Source of the DNA: Puccinellia tenuiflora
Taxonomy: Eukaryota; Streptophyta; Magnoliopsida; Poales; Poaceae
Assembly (NCBI GenBank): GCA_012064385.1
Contig: QRDG01000524.1
Coordinates: forward strand, 647,094 to 711,093
DNA: 64,000 bases
Direction of reading: 5' to 3'
Shown: one piece after another, positions 11,435-21,428 of the stretch
Position numbering within the stretch: the stretch's first letter is position 1
Layout: each line of letters begins with the position of its first letter
The notes under the pieces: model-generated
The model's database searches: none
Told to the model about the DNA's origin: nothing
What the model saw: only the letters and a program-made list of their open reading frames with translations
Program-made: the position numbers and the translations under genes

Positions 11435-12690
11435 ACCTGCACCTAGCGAAACCGAGTTGATCTTCGTTGAGACGCCATCCGCCTAAAAGATGCGACTTTG
11501 GTTTCTGCCGATGTTGTAACCCGAGACCTCAAATCAGTTCGGTTTGCGAATCGATCGGGCCTCTGTGATCTAATCTGCCAATGCAATCAGTTCAGAACAT
11601 AGGAGGATTTATTTATAGAGCATGCCCCATCCGGCAGGGGAGTTGTAATTGGATTCCGGAATCGACTTGGATTGCAACCGAAAGAGCGACTTACCTCGGC
11701 AGAATCTGAGACGCATGCGGTCTAATCAGAACTATGGATTACTACAGGAGAACGAGAAGGGGGCCGACAATCGTTCCGACAGCCTGAGGCGGCGGTGGCC
11801 TACTCACCCAACGGATTCATGGGATGGCTAGATCCGCTGGCCCCATTGTCAGACCCCAAACTTTTGTGACCAAGTGTCGCCGATGCAGTCATCTTTTAGT
11901 TAAACGCATCGCATTGCCGTATTTGCTTTCAGTTGCACCGCTTCGATCCAATGACTAGACCAACCGACGCTCTAAGGTCGTTTGCTATGTGTCGTTGATC
12001 ATCAATCCTATGGTTGCAACTACTCCAACATTCGTTGTTTCAAATTCGGCACTTCACATTTAGCTCAACCACCCTGTTGTTTATCCACTGCTTTTCTCTC
12101 TATTTAATTTGGATCACTATGGGAATTGGGTTTCTTCTGTAAATGAGTTGAAACCCTAGTCGTCTCTATGAGGTTTGACAGTAGCATCCCTCTATAGTCG
12201 ATCATATATCGTCGATAATAACAATCATAAACTAGTGCTAATTTCCTGTAATAGCTGAAATTTAGTCGACCGTCTCTTGATCATAAACTAGAGCCCGTCA
12301 CCCATCACTAGCAACGAATGCGGGGGGCTGCGTGAAGAAGAGCAGAGGTAAATTAGTCATCCAATGGTGCAGGTGGCGACGGCCTCACCAACTAGCGACA
12401 AGGGGACGAGAGATCGGTGATTTCCCGTGGCAGCGCTGGCGCTGACGGGAGATGACGGGATCCTCTTTAGCTGGGGCGGCGGGGAGGTAGCGGAGAATAG
12501 AGATGGGCTAGTGTCGCTTGTATTGTCGTTCGGGGGGGGGGGGGGGCGGATTAAATGTGTGGGGCCTGGAATTTTTTGGTATGGATCAGTAAGAATGCAA
12601 GGCGGGAATTTAAAAATTATGGTCTAGTAGAATTTTCAAGCCACACAGGTTTTTTACCGTGAACGGCAGGCGCTCTTCTTTTGCATTAAA
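11435..12690. other. Intergenic, no gene recognised
   Basis: No convincing gene was seen. The region contains short ORFs only, and a run of 13 G near 12533-12546 in a GC-rich patch. The first part may be the upstream region of the DUF1668 pseudogene. Confidence 0.5.
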
Positions 12691-12695
12691 AGAAG

Positions 12696-14399
12696 TGTTG
12701 GGAATATGCCCTAGAGGCAATACTAAAATGGTTTATTAGCATATTCATGTTTATGATAATAGTTTATTATCCATTCTATAATTGTATTAACCGGAAACAT
12801 AATACATGTGTAGAATATAAACAACCAGGTGTCCCTATTAAGCCTCTACCGGATTAGTTCGTTAGTCAAGAGATGGTTAGAGTTTCCTAACCATGGACTT
12901 ATTACAGTCACTTGATAACTGAGTCAATCAATGGGAGAATGATGTGATGGACAAGACCCAATAATAGAGAGTTGCAATTGATCGTGTCACATAGTTTCAT
13001 TGCCAACGCTTTTATTATATGAGAGGTGTAGTTTCCTTAGACCATAAGATTATGTCACTCCCGTTTACCGGAGGATTACTTTGGGGACATCAAACGTCGC
13101 TTCGTGACTGGGTGATTATAAAGATGGCTTTCAGGTATCTCCGATGGTAAGTTGTTGGGTGCCATGTATCAAGAATGGGATTTTTCCCTCCATGTGACGG
13201 AGTAGATATCTCCAGGCCTTCACGGAGATCCTATATTATGGTAGAGTAAAGAGAACTTGCCGGGTAACAATATTAAACTAGATATGGGTATTTCGACGAT
13301 CAAATCTCGGGCACGTAAAATATCGTGAGAAAAAGGGAATCGTATACGAGATTAATTGAATGTACAACATCGTGGTTCAATCGATAAGGAACTTCGTTGA
13401 ATATGTATGACTCAATATGGGCATCTCGGTCCCGCTATTGATTATTGATTGGATCATGTCTACATGTTCTCGAACCCGTAGGGTCACACACTTAACGCTT
13501 CGATGTAGCTAGGGCTTAGGTTGAGATAATTAATGGTGTAATAAAATGTTGATTTGGTGTCTCGGATGAGATCCTAGATATCACGAGGAGCTCCGGAAGA
13601 GTCTGGAGATAAAGTTGCATATAAGGAAAGTGGTTTTCAGGGTTCCGGAAAAAGTTTGGAAATTTTCCGGCAGAGTATCGGAATATTCTATAAGGTTCCG
13701 GAGGAGTCCCATAGTAGGGCCCACATGCCCTAATGGCCCACATGGACCAAAGGGGGCGTGCAGCAGCCCACATGGGCTGGCCGCACCAGCCCCCCAAGGG
13801 CCCATGCGGCTAAACAAGGTGAAAGGGCCAAAAACCCTAGGGGTGCCTTGGGGGTAGGTCTCCCCCCCTTGGCCGCCGCCCCTAGGGCTTGGGGGAGGGG
13901 CAAGGGCTGCCCCCCACGCCTATATAAGGAGGAGAGAGGGCTGGGGCGCAGCACCCTTGAACCCTAGCCGCCGCCTCCCTCTCCCACCTCCCTCCTCTCT
14001 CCCGCAGTCGCTTGGCGAAGCCCTGCAGGAATTTCTCCACCATATCCACCACCACACCGTCGTGCTGCTGGAATCTCGCGAGCCACTTCCTCCTCGCTTG
14101 CGGGATCAAGGAGAGGAAGTCTACATTGAGCTGTACGTGTGGATACCGCGGAGGTGTTGCTCGTGCGGCACTCCATCGGATTGGATCTCGGATCGGATAA
14201 TACATCTCCTCGCGACTAGACGAGTCTAGTTGCGGGGATCGATAGACCAACCCCTGCATCGACAAAAGGCTTTGTTCGTTCTTGAAGGGTAAGAGATTGG
14301 ATCTCCTTCTCGCTACCTTCATCTAATAGATCTAGATCGTGGGGTTTCTTCCGCTTGTTACGTAGGAAATTTTTTGTTTTCTATGCAACGACCCCTACA
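12696..14399 (+). mobile_element. Solo LTR of Angela/WIS/BARE1-like copia element (1704 bp)
   Basis: The LTR begins TGTTGGGAATATGCCCTAGA and ends TGCAACGACCCCTACA, which resembles the Angela/WIS copia LTR of Triticeae. It is flanked by a perfect 5-bp target-site duplication, AGAAG at 12691-12695 and at 14400-14404, with no internal region. This is the product expected of unequal recombination between the two LTRs of a full element. ORFs around 13.5-14.3 kb are GC-rich LTR sequence and not genes. Confidence 0.9.
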
Positions 14400-14547
14400 A
14401 GAAGAGGTGAACACCCTAGTACAAGTACAAGGGCACACGCATCACAAGTGTGCCAGGACAACTCAAAACAGAACAAAGGCAGAGCTTAGCTGTACTTTAT
14501 ATAAATTTGGATTACAATAGAACAACAGTAAAACCCGACTGGTGTAT

Positions 14548-16073
14548 TTTTTGATAAAGGGAATATATTAATACCAAAAAGATACAAAGTACACCCACCC
14601 TCTGCAACATCATAATGTCAATAAAGACATCAGGGATGCACACAGCAAAAAAAACATAAATAAAAAACCCCGCCGAAATGATCAGCGAAGCAGCAGGAAC
14701 TACCACCACCAATGACCACACCCGGACCGTAAAAAGGTGTCCAATGAACGATGCCTTTGGGAAGGGAACAGTGCGCAAACACCGTCATCGTCTGATCATC
14801 AGATCATGGGTTCTCACCCCGAAGAAAGTCTGAATACTCCAGACAATGCCTTCAACAAGGAGGCAAATATAGATCCGCCATTGTCAGGTAAAACCAATAA
14901 AGGTCATACCTAGGGTTTTCACCCGGAAATCGAGATTTGTGCCCGAATAACACCACCAAGAACGAAGTCCCCCTGTGTTGCCGCCCCCGCCTGCCGAGCC
15001 TGCTGCAAAACACTGGTCATCCAGTACAGTCTTCACCACATCCAAACCCACGCCACCGAGATCCACTGTTCTTCCTGGCACAACCATCTTGATATTTCCC
15101 ATTGTTATCAGCCCACACTAATCGTAGCAAAAGATGCCTTGGCGACATACCTAGTGGTGCCGATAAAAGTGGGTCCTCGAGACGTGCCTCCTCAAAGCCG
15201 CACAAGCAGATTCTCCGATGTGGTAGTTCTGCCATGTGGTAGTTCTGCCTGGCGCGCCGGTGCACATCTTCCGTCAATCAAGTCTCCGGTGAAGCCATCG
15301 AGAAGTCCTCCTGCTCCTCTGAAGAAGACTTCGCCTTCCTCAACGCCCACGCCGCCGGCCATCATGTGCGGCCGCTTGCGCATGGACGACTCTGGCGCGA
15401 GGACATCGTCGATCTATGGGGGTGACCGCCGAGCACCTAGCCGGACCAACATCCAGCTGGCTTGACAGCAATCGAACCTGGGCATCCTCACGAGGATCAA
15501 ATCGACCCGATCGGAAGATGGCCGACGCGAACACCCAGCAGCAACCCAGACAACGGCGTGAAAGCCATCGAGTCTGGGCATCCCGTACGAGGATCATATC
15601 GGCCAGATCGGAAGCTGGTAGATGCATGGATGGAGGTGGAAGAGAACATCCGGGGCAGAAGAAAAAAGACGCGGGAAACACCCCACCGCCACCGTCGGAC
15701 GGCCTCCTCCGACGGCGGCAGGGTGAACGGTGCGATAGTGGCGTTGGTCTCCTGGCGGCTGGATCAGATCGCCTTCGGAGTCGCCCTTCCGTGCGACCCG
15801 GGAGGCAGTTTCCTTTTCTAAGATGGGGGGGAGAATTTCACTTCCCCGGCCTCTGCACCAACTAAGGATGCACACAACCATTAAGCATGAGGACCAGGAT
15901 TTTTATCTTGGTTAATAACCAAGTTTGGTCCTTAGGATAAATTGCATGAGTATCAGGAAGGCCAGATCCTCAAGTATAAATAGGAATCTAAATTTGCGTC
16001 CATGAGGACTTGAATTTGGGTGTTGGGTTTGTACATCCACTCCCCCAACCAGTTGAGCTAGGCTCACTTCCTA
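14548..16073 (-). mobile_element. Non-coding retroposon with a tRNA-like SINE head
   Basis: The insertion is flanked by a perfect 13-bp duplication, CCGACTGGTGTAT at 14535-14547 and 16074-16086. On the minus strand the 5' end has Pol III-like boxes: box A TAGCTCAACTGG (plus 16049-16060) and box B AATTCAAGTCC (plus 16006-16016). A SINE-like stretch runs to about 15830. It is followed by about 1.28 kb of GC-rich non-coding sequence and a LINE-type tail, TTAATATATTCCCTTTATC plus A-run. No reverse transcriptase is encoded, so LINE machinery must have acted in trans. It may be a SINE read-through transcript with 3' transduction, or a chimeric family. Confidence 0.7.
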
Positions 16074-16086
16074 CCGACTGGTGTAT

Positions 16087-16745
16087 CCTTGCGTAATAAT
16101 TTTCTTTTGCTTTTTAATCTACTATAATAACATGGACCGCTTGTGATTTTTCAAGAAAAGGGAACATGTCGAGTTGTTGATTGTACTATCTCCGATCCAG
16201 AAAAATTGTTATGGAGAGTGTACTGGCCAAGTACAAAATTCGGATACAAGCCACGGCACATATTTCGGATCGGAGAGAGTAATTGTTTGCATTGACTTTT
16301 GCTTGTTTGTGGGTATGATGTATGGGTAGAAGCCCAACCAAATCCCAGGAACCGAAGACACGAAGACATACACACTGGATGCGAGCAGAACAGAAAAAGA
16401 CATGCAAAAATTGGCCGATATAAAAGAGTCAAGAAAAGCGCAACACTTGGTAGATTAGCTGTTAACATCAGCCGACTGAGATGTAACTAAAAGAAAAGTG
16501 CAACACTTTTTTTAGGCGAACTATCTCACATTTTCCATTATCAGGTGATGTACTCTGTAATTATGAAAAGATAATGTATGATATTTCTGTTTATCTTCAT
16601 TTCAAAATTAATTGATCTGCCCTTATTTAGTTAATAAAATCGGAGCTCACAAGAGTAAAATTCGAAATAATATTCGCCGTAATTAGGAAGACCAAAAATC
16701 GGAGCACTGCACTTGTTAGAACTGTTTCGAACCCAGCTTTGACCT
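16087..16745. other. Intergenic region downstream of the dirigent gene
   Basis: This is AT-rich sequence without a credible ORF. It contains the Stowaway-like MITE at 16186-16279 and the 3' flank of the dirigent gene. Confidence 0.5.
16186..16279. mobile_element. Stowaway-like MITE
   Basis: The terminal inverted repeats are CTATCTCCGATCCAGAAA on the left and TATTTCGGATCGGAGAGAG on the right (imperfect complements). The 94-bp element is flanked by TA dinucleotides at 16184-16185 and 16280-16281, as expected for Tc1/mariner MITEs. Confidence 0.75.
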
Positions 16746-17351
16746 TCACTCAGTGTTCACGACGCCGGCCTGACGCTGCCCGTCGCCCGCTGCCGCAGCA
16801 CCGCCCGGCACGGTGGCGTAGACGTCCAGCTCCAGCACAATATGATCCCGCGACTCCATCTTGGCCGTCCGCCACAGCACGTGTCCCGTGGCCTTCCGGA
16901 GCGCGCCCGTGCCGCCGGCGACGGCGAGCTCCCTGACCGCCGCGGAGACGTCGTCCCGGCCCACCACGGCGATGGTGCTGCCGTTGTACGGACCGGCCGT
17001 GAGCGCCACGGTCATGGACACCATCAGCACGGGCTCCTTGAGGCCCGCCAGCATGTACGAGCCCTGGGCGCGCCCGACCGCCCGCGACGTCGCGTTGGGC
17101 CCCTCCGTCAGCGCGTCGTCGATCACCGTCGTGTCGCCGAAGTGCGCGCCCGGCATGGACGGGTGCGCCGCGCCGGGGCCCTTCACGAGCTGCATCGCCG
17201 TCTGGCCCGGCCCGCCGGTGATGTCGTGCATGTAGAAGTGCAGGTGGATCTGCTTGCTCCGAGCGGCGCCCGCCGGTGCGGTCGCCAGGGCGAGGGTCAG
17301 AGAGACGACGAAGAGGACGCGACAGGTTGATGCCATCGTCGTGAACGCCAT
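16746..17351 (-). CDS. Dirigent protein
   Basis: An intact 201-residue secreted protein. Residues 1-30 form a signal peptide (hydrophobic VLFVVSLTLALA, cleavage near AGAA). The dirigent domain follows at about 34-182, with FYMHDI (39-44), DDALTEGP (78-85), VGRAQGSY (92-99), a GPYNGSTIAV strand (120-129) and VRELAVAGGTGALRKATG (139-156). N-glycosylation sites are NAT (86) and NGS (123). Dirigent proteins steer stereoselective radical coupling in lignan or lignin synthesis in the apoplast. Length and single exon fit the family. A frame-extending ATG at 17393 was rejected because it lies only about 16 bp from the TATA-like box, near or upstream of the likely transcription start. The substrate cannot be told from sequence. 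Confidence 0.92.
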   Translation of the reverse strand: MAFTTMASTCRVLFVVSLTLALATAPAGAARSKQIHLHFYMHDITGGPGQTAMQLVKGPGAAHPSMPGAHFGDTTVIDDALTEGPNATSRAVGRAQGSYMLAGLKEPVLMVSMTVALTAGPYNGSTIAVVGRDDVSAAVRELAVAGGTGALRKATGHVLWRTAKMESRDHIVLELDVYATVPGGAAAAGDGQRQAGVVNTE

Positions 17352-17408
17352 TGTAGAATGTAAGCCTGTCTGTGGAACGATGTAGTACATCATGGACTGC
17401 TAGAGCTG

Positions 17409-17416
17409 TATAAATA
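17409..17416 (-). promoter_or_regulatory. TATA-like box of the dirigent gene
   Basis: The minus strand reads TATTTATA, 58 bp upstream of the chosen ATG. This would place the transcription start near 17375-17385 and leave a short 5' UTR. Confidence 0.5.
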
Positions 17417-17419
17417 ATC

Positions 17420-18186
17420 CATCTATGGTTAGCGTACAAGGTATGTCTGACCAGGGCCTCTCTGAATCTCCTGCCGGGTCGCTGCTAAGTCACTCAAAGC
17501 CAACAGTCTAACTACCAAAAATCTGAGGAGAACCCCTCCCATTTCCCCATTTTTCTCCTCTATCGACCAAACGAATGCTCTCCCCGCCGGCGGAAGAAGA
17601 GGCGGAGAGGAGCTCGAGCATCACTTGCCTCTTTGTTGATCCATATGTAGCTTCGAGAAAATCCGCTAACTTTAGCGGCAACTCGTGTTGTTTCTTTTGA
17701 TGAACTAATGGCCTAATGGGGTCTCATGTGTTGAATGTGTTGATAGAGTAAGTAGTACTCTCACTCTCAGGGTACTCCCAGTATTTCTAAGTAGGAAAAC
17801 CTCACCTAAAATGTCATCAATGTTTAAAAAAAAATTAAAGAAGTAACATAGGCACAACATATATCCAACAAAATATCAAATCCACATTTGAAACACAAAT
17901 CTAGAAACAGAAGAGACAAATCTGGTGAAATAGTAGATAATTCAGTGTGGGTTGTGATTTCAGCTCATTGAGAACATTAGTGCCCGACTCTTCCTTTTTA
18001 TCTCTAAAGCTAGAGGTTGATTTTAGATTTAAAACTTGGTGACATAACATATGCATGTAGCAACAGCGTTGTGATTTTTCTCCACAACTTTTAGCAAAGT
18101 TTTTAATTGAAAAATAATTGTGGGTGCATGGGCCGGGAGTACTTTTTTTTTTCAAGAGCAGGCAACCACAGTTGCTTGTCTTTTCA
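17420..18186. other. Intergenic, upstream of the dirigent gene
   Basis: No gene was seen. AT content rises to the right, and the region ends at the 3' terminus of a Helitron at 18187. Confidence 0.5.
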
Positions 18187-19987
18187 CTAGTTAGTGTGCA
18201 CGTGCAATGCACGTCTCCATTAATTAATTCAAACATGATGCAATAAATATATATATATATATATTATAAACTATGTCTTCATTCATCATTACACACACCT
18301 ATTACTCCCGTCTCTCTTATCTATTTCAAGACTACACTGCATGGCCAAGTAATCTTGTTCTTCCTAAATTTCTCTCGATCAAAACTGAAGGAATCTGAAA
18401 ATCTCAATGAATTTTACACACCATATTTCGTTGTCATGACCAGAGCTGTGAACTGCATATTAAATCTGATTTCGAAATACACATAATAAGTATTTATAGG
18501 CTATACATATAGACCAGCCCTTGGCAGTACTTGATCAACATTGCCCAGCTCCACTATCGCTCCAGCATTATCCATAATTCAAATAAATATATGTATAGTA
18601 GAAAATAGCAGGCAATGTCAAGTTTTGTCGACCCTTTACCTACGACAATGGTGGTGAAGGTGCGGCCGACAACACCTCCAGCTCCACTCATCCCTCCCTC
18701 TCTTTCATATGCTACCGCCTCTACTTTCAGCTCCATGTCTGCTTGGTGTCAAGATCTACATAATATAAAAGTTTATATGAGGAATAAGAAAAATGAACCG
18801 GTAAGCATGTTTATTGAGCGGCTAGTAGGAAACAAAAATAAATATAGTCTGAAGTGGTAATCAGAAGTAGCTATGATCTGACACAAATGGTAAATAACTC
18901 CAGCAAAGAACACAGATATGCCTATATCCGATTGCCATATCTTAATACATAGAGCAACATATTTGTTCTCTAAAATGTGACCAGAGGAGAACATTTTACT
19001 CTATACAAGAAGAATTTGAGATGATAACAAAGCATTTCACAAGCTATAACTGAAGGAAGGTTTTAAATCACGTGACAAGCTACAAAAATCATTTATGCTT
19101 TCCTATCCATGAAAGATGGCGTGGTCATCAAACTTCAGAACTTATCACTAAAACAAAATGATAACCGCAGCCGGTAGATAAGTTAACTACGGATCATGAA
19201 GGAAAAATTATTCGCAGATTTTCTCCGTAGGTTCTGCAAAGGTTCGTACTTCCCGACAGCAGAAATCCCCGCAATTAATTCCTGAAATAGCCGGCCTGGC
19301 ACGATTAGACCTTTGTAGCCAACATATATATGAAAACAACAACAAGCTACAATTTAGAAATAAAATAACGGAAAGAATACAAGGCACAATGTTCCATATA
19401 TGCACCAAGAGTGCATATTATCCGAAAGAAAAAACATTGGGTATGAAACCCGTTATTTAGCATAATACCCTTTCTTTATGCAGATACATTTGCAATAAAA
19501 GTCTCTATCATAAATACAAGCATCGGATACCATTGCAAGGAAAAGCATTTAATCAGTGCATACATAAGATAAAATTTAGGTAAATCCCTCATAAACTATA
19601 AGCTGCATTGATCGGGTCTATGGGGCATCAATATAACATTCAAAGTGTCATCTCTCCAACTGGGAATTAGATGCACCTACAAGGGGGTATCGATTGGGAA
19701 CATTCCTGGTATCTGAATCTGAATGCTTGCAGCAATGCAGCAACAAACAATAGCACTTCATCTGGCTGGAAGCTACAAAAGAAATACACATGATTTTTCA
19801 GTTAGTGAAACAGTACTATATACATAGTCTTACCCATCCGTAACGCATCATGAATAAAAAAAAATTATCAAACATATGCCAGCCGGACCTTAATCAAAAG
19901 CCACACATACATACCGCTAATTAATTAGTGCTAGAGGAACAAACAATCAGCAGCAGCTACTGCTGCATATTGATCGGGTTTTATGTA

Positions 19988-20180
19988 CTACGAAACCTTG
20001 TTGGTTCGCTGGAAGTTGAGAATGTCGCGGCCGAGCGCAGCGACGGAGGCGTGCAAACCGTGCGACTGGTAAGCGCCATCAGATAGCTTGGAGCAGAGCA
20101 GCAGACGTACCACAGGAACAAGGTGACCGACGAAACGGTGATTACTGTTGTCCTCTTCGTCGCCAACATTTTTTGAGTGC
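19988..20180 (-). pseudogene. Coding-like fragment in the Helitron, origin unknown
   Basis: The minus strand has an open frame containing VPVVRLLLCSKLSDGAYQSH and LGRDILNFQRTNKVS before a stop. The composition looks like protein coding, and the end resembles a natural C-terminus. I do not recognise the family. It is not part of TMEM135 as I know it, which suggests capture from a second locus. Confidence 0.35.
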
Positions 20181-20517
20181 CGAGCTAGAAAAAAACAGAA
20201 GGGTTGAGAGAACAGATGCAGGCGGATGCGTCCGAGTTCGGAAAAAAATCTGTGTAGGCGGCGGCAGCCCGAGTTAGGAAAAATCCACGGCGAGGAGAGC
20301 GGGGACAACCACGGGGAGGCGGCGACATGTCTGTGCCGCCAGGGGTGGTGGCGAGTGCAGAAACCTGAGTACTATCCCCTCCATCAGCGGCCCGGCCAGG
20401 TCCTTCGTGCTCCGCCTCCATCTGCATCCGGAGGTGCTCCCCATGATCAACGCAATCGATCTAGGCTCGCGTTGGAGGTGGCGGGCGGTGAAGGCAAGGG
20501 AGAGAGAGAGAACTGAC

Positions 20518-20938
20518 CTCTTGCGGCCCCATAGGGCGGCGATGCACTCGTCGACGAAGACGTAGGTGCCGGCGAAGGTCCCGAGGAACATGCCGTACCT
20601 GAGCGTCTCCTTGAGCGCCAGCAGGACGGCCTCCTCGTTGCTCATCGCCCCCGCCTTCCTACACGCACCACGGCCAGACGAATTACGCACAAGCCGCGGC
20701 AGCACCGAATCAGCCAGTGGCGAGCGAGGGAGCGAAGGAGAGAGCACCTCGATCTAGGGGAGCGGCGGCGGCTGCGGAGGCGGGCGAGGACGGAGGCGAG
20801 CGCGAGGCCGCCCTTGAGGCCGGCGCCGATGGCGAAGCCCTTCGCGGCCACCCCCACGCAGCGGCGGAGCCACCGGAGGTCCTCGCCTCCGCGGCTGGGC
20901 CCTTCCGTGTCGTCGCGCTCCTCCTCTTCCCTCTCGGC
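20518..20938 (-). pseudogene. Captured TMEM135-like gene fragment, two exons
   Basis: Exon A (about 20938-20749) encodes a stretch with GFAIGAGLKGGLALASVLAR. Exon B (about 20660-20518) encodes NEEAVLLALKETLRYGMFLG followed by a TYVFVDECIAALWGRKR segment. Both resemble the N-terminal domain of plant transmembrane protein 135 homologues (Tim17/PMP-like membrane proteins). A GT donor after exon A and an AG acceptor before exon B are retained, with an intron of about 90 bp. No in-frame ATG precedes exon A, because a TAG lies immediately upstream, and the following TMEM135 exons are missing. The fragment lies wholly inside the Helitron, so it reads as gene capture and not as a resident gene. Confidence 0.6.
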
Positions 20939-21428
20939 TGTACTTCGGAAATCCTAAAGAGGATGGAGCCGACGAAGGCCCCCGCTCCTGTACTTCTCCG
21001 GCGGCGGCATGCCGGGGCGGGACGAGCTCGGGGCCGGGCGGGGAGGGCTCGGGGCAGGGCGGGGAGGGCTGGGGGCGGGGGCTGCGTCCGGCGGCCGGGC
21101 GGGGAGGGCTCGGGGCCTTTTTTTTCCAAGCGAGGATGCGTTGGTTGACTCACAGCGATAACGTTTCGGTGGTTTTCGTCCGCCACCGGTAATTGCTAAG
21201 TGCACCCAGAGCCACCATCGAACAAATTCTGGCTGTTAGATTTAAGATCGGATGTCTCTGGTTAGTCCGTGTACAATAACCTGGGTAGCTGTAGAATAAT
21301 TCAAGTACGCTCTTTTATAAGTAGTATAGATTAAGATTGAGTAAAGAGTTATTTAGGGTGGTACATACGGCCTTGCCGTCCACAAGCAGTACATGAAAGA
21401 AAGAAAAGGACTACTCTCTAATACCTAA

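Larger units (their letters stand above)
18187..21330 (-). mobile_element. Non-autonomous Helitron carrying gene fragments (3144 bp)
   Basis: Read on the minus strand, the 5' end is TCTATACTACTTATAAAAG, the typical grass Helitron start, preceded by A. The 3' end is CTAG (plus 18187-18190), followed by T. A hairpin with ACGTGC/GCACGT arms (18200-18214) lies 9 nt before CTAG. All diagnostic parts are present: TC, hairpin, CTRR and insertion at AT. No Rep/helicase ORF is present. The interior carries exons of a TMEM135-like gene and another coding-like piece. An AT microsatellite lies near 18247-18266. Confidence 0.8.

Noticed and set aside
16842..17330. 162-codon plus ORF overlapping the dirigent gene
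   Set aside because: GC-rich antisense shadow; the minus frame has a signal peptide and all dirigent motifs.
20717..21148. 143-codon plus ORF (Ala/Gly/Arg-rich)
   Set aside because: It lies antisense to the captured TMEM135-like exon and reflects base composition.
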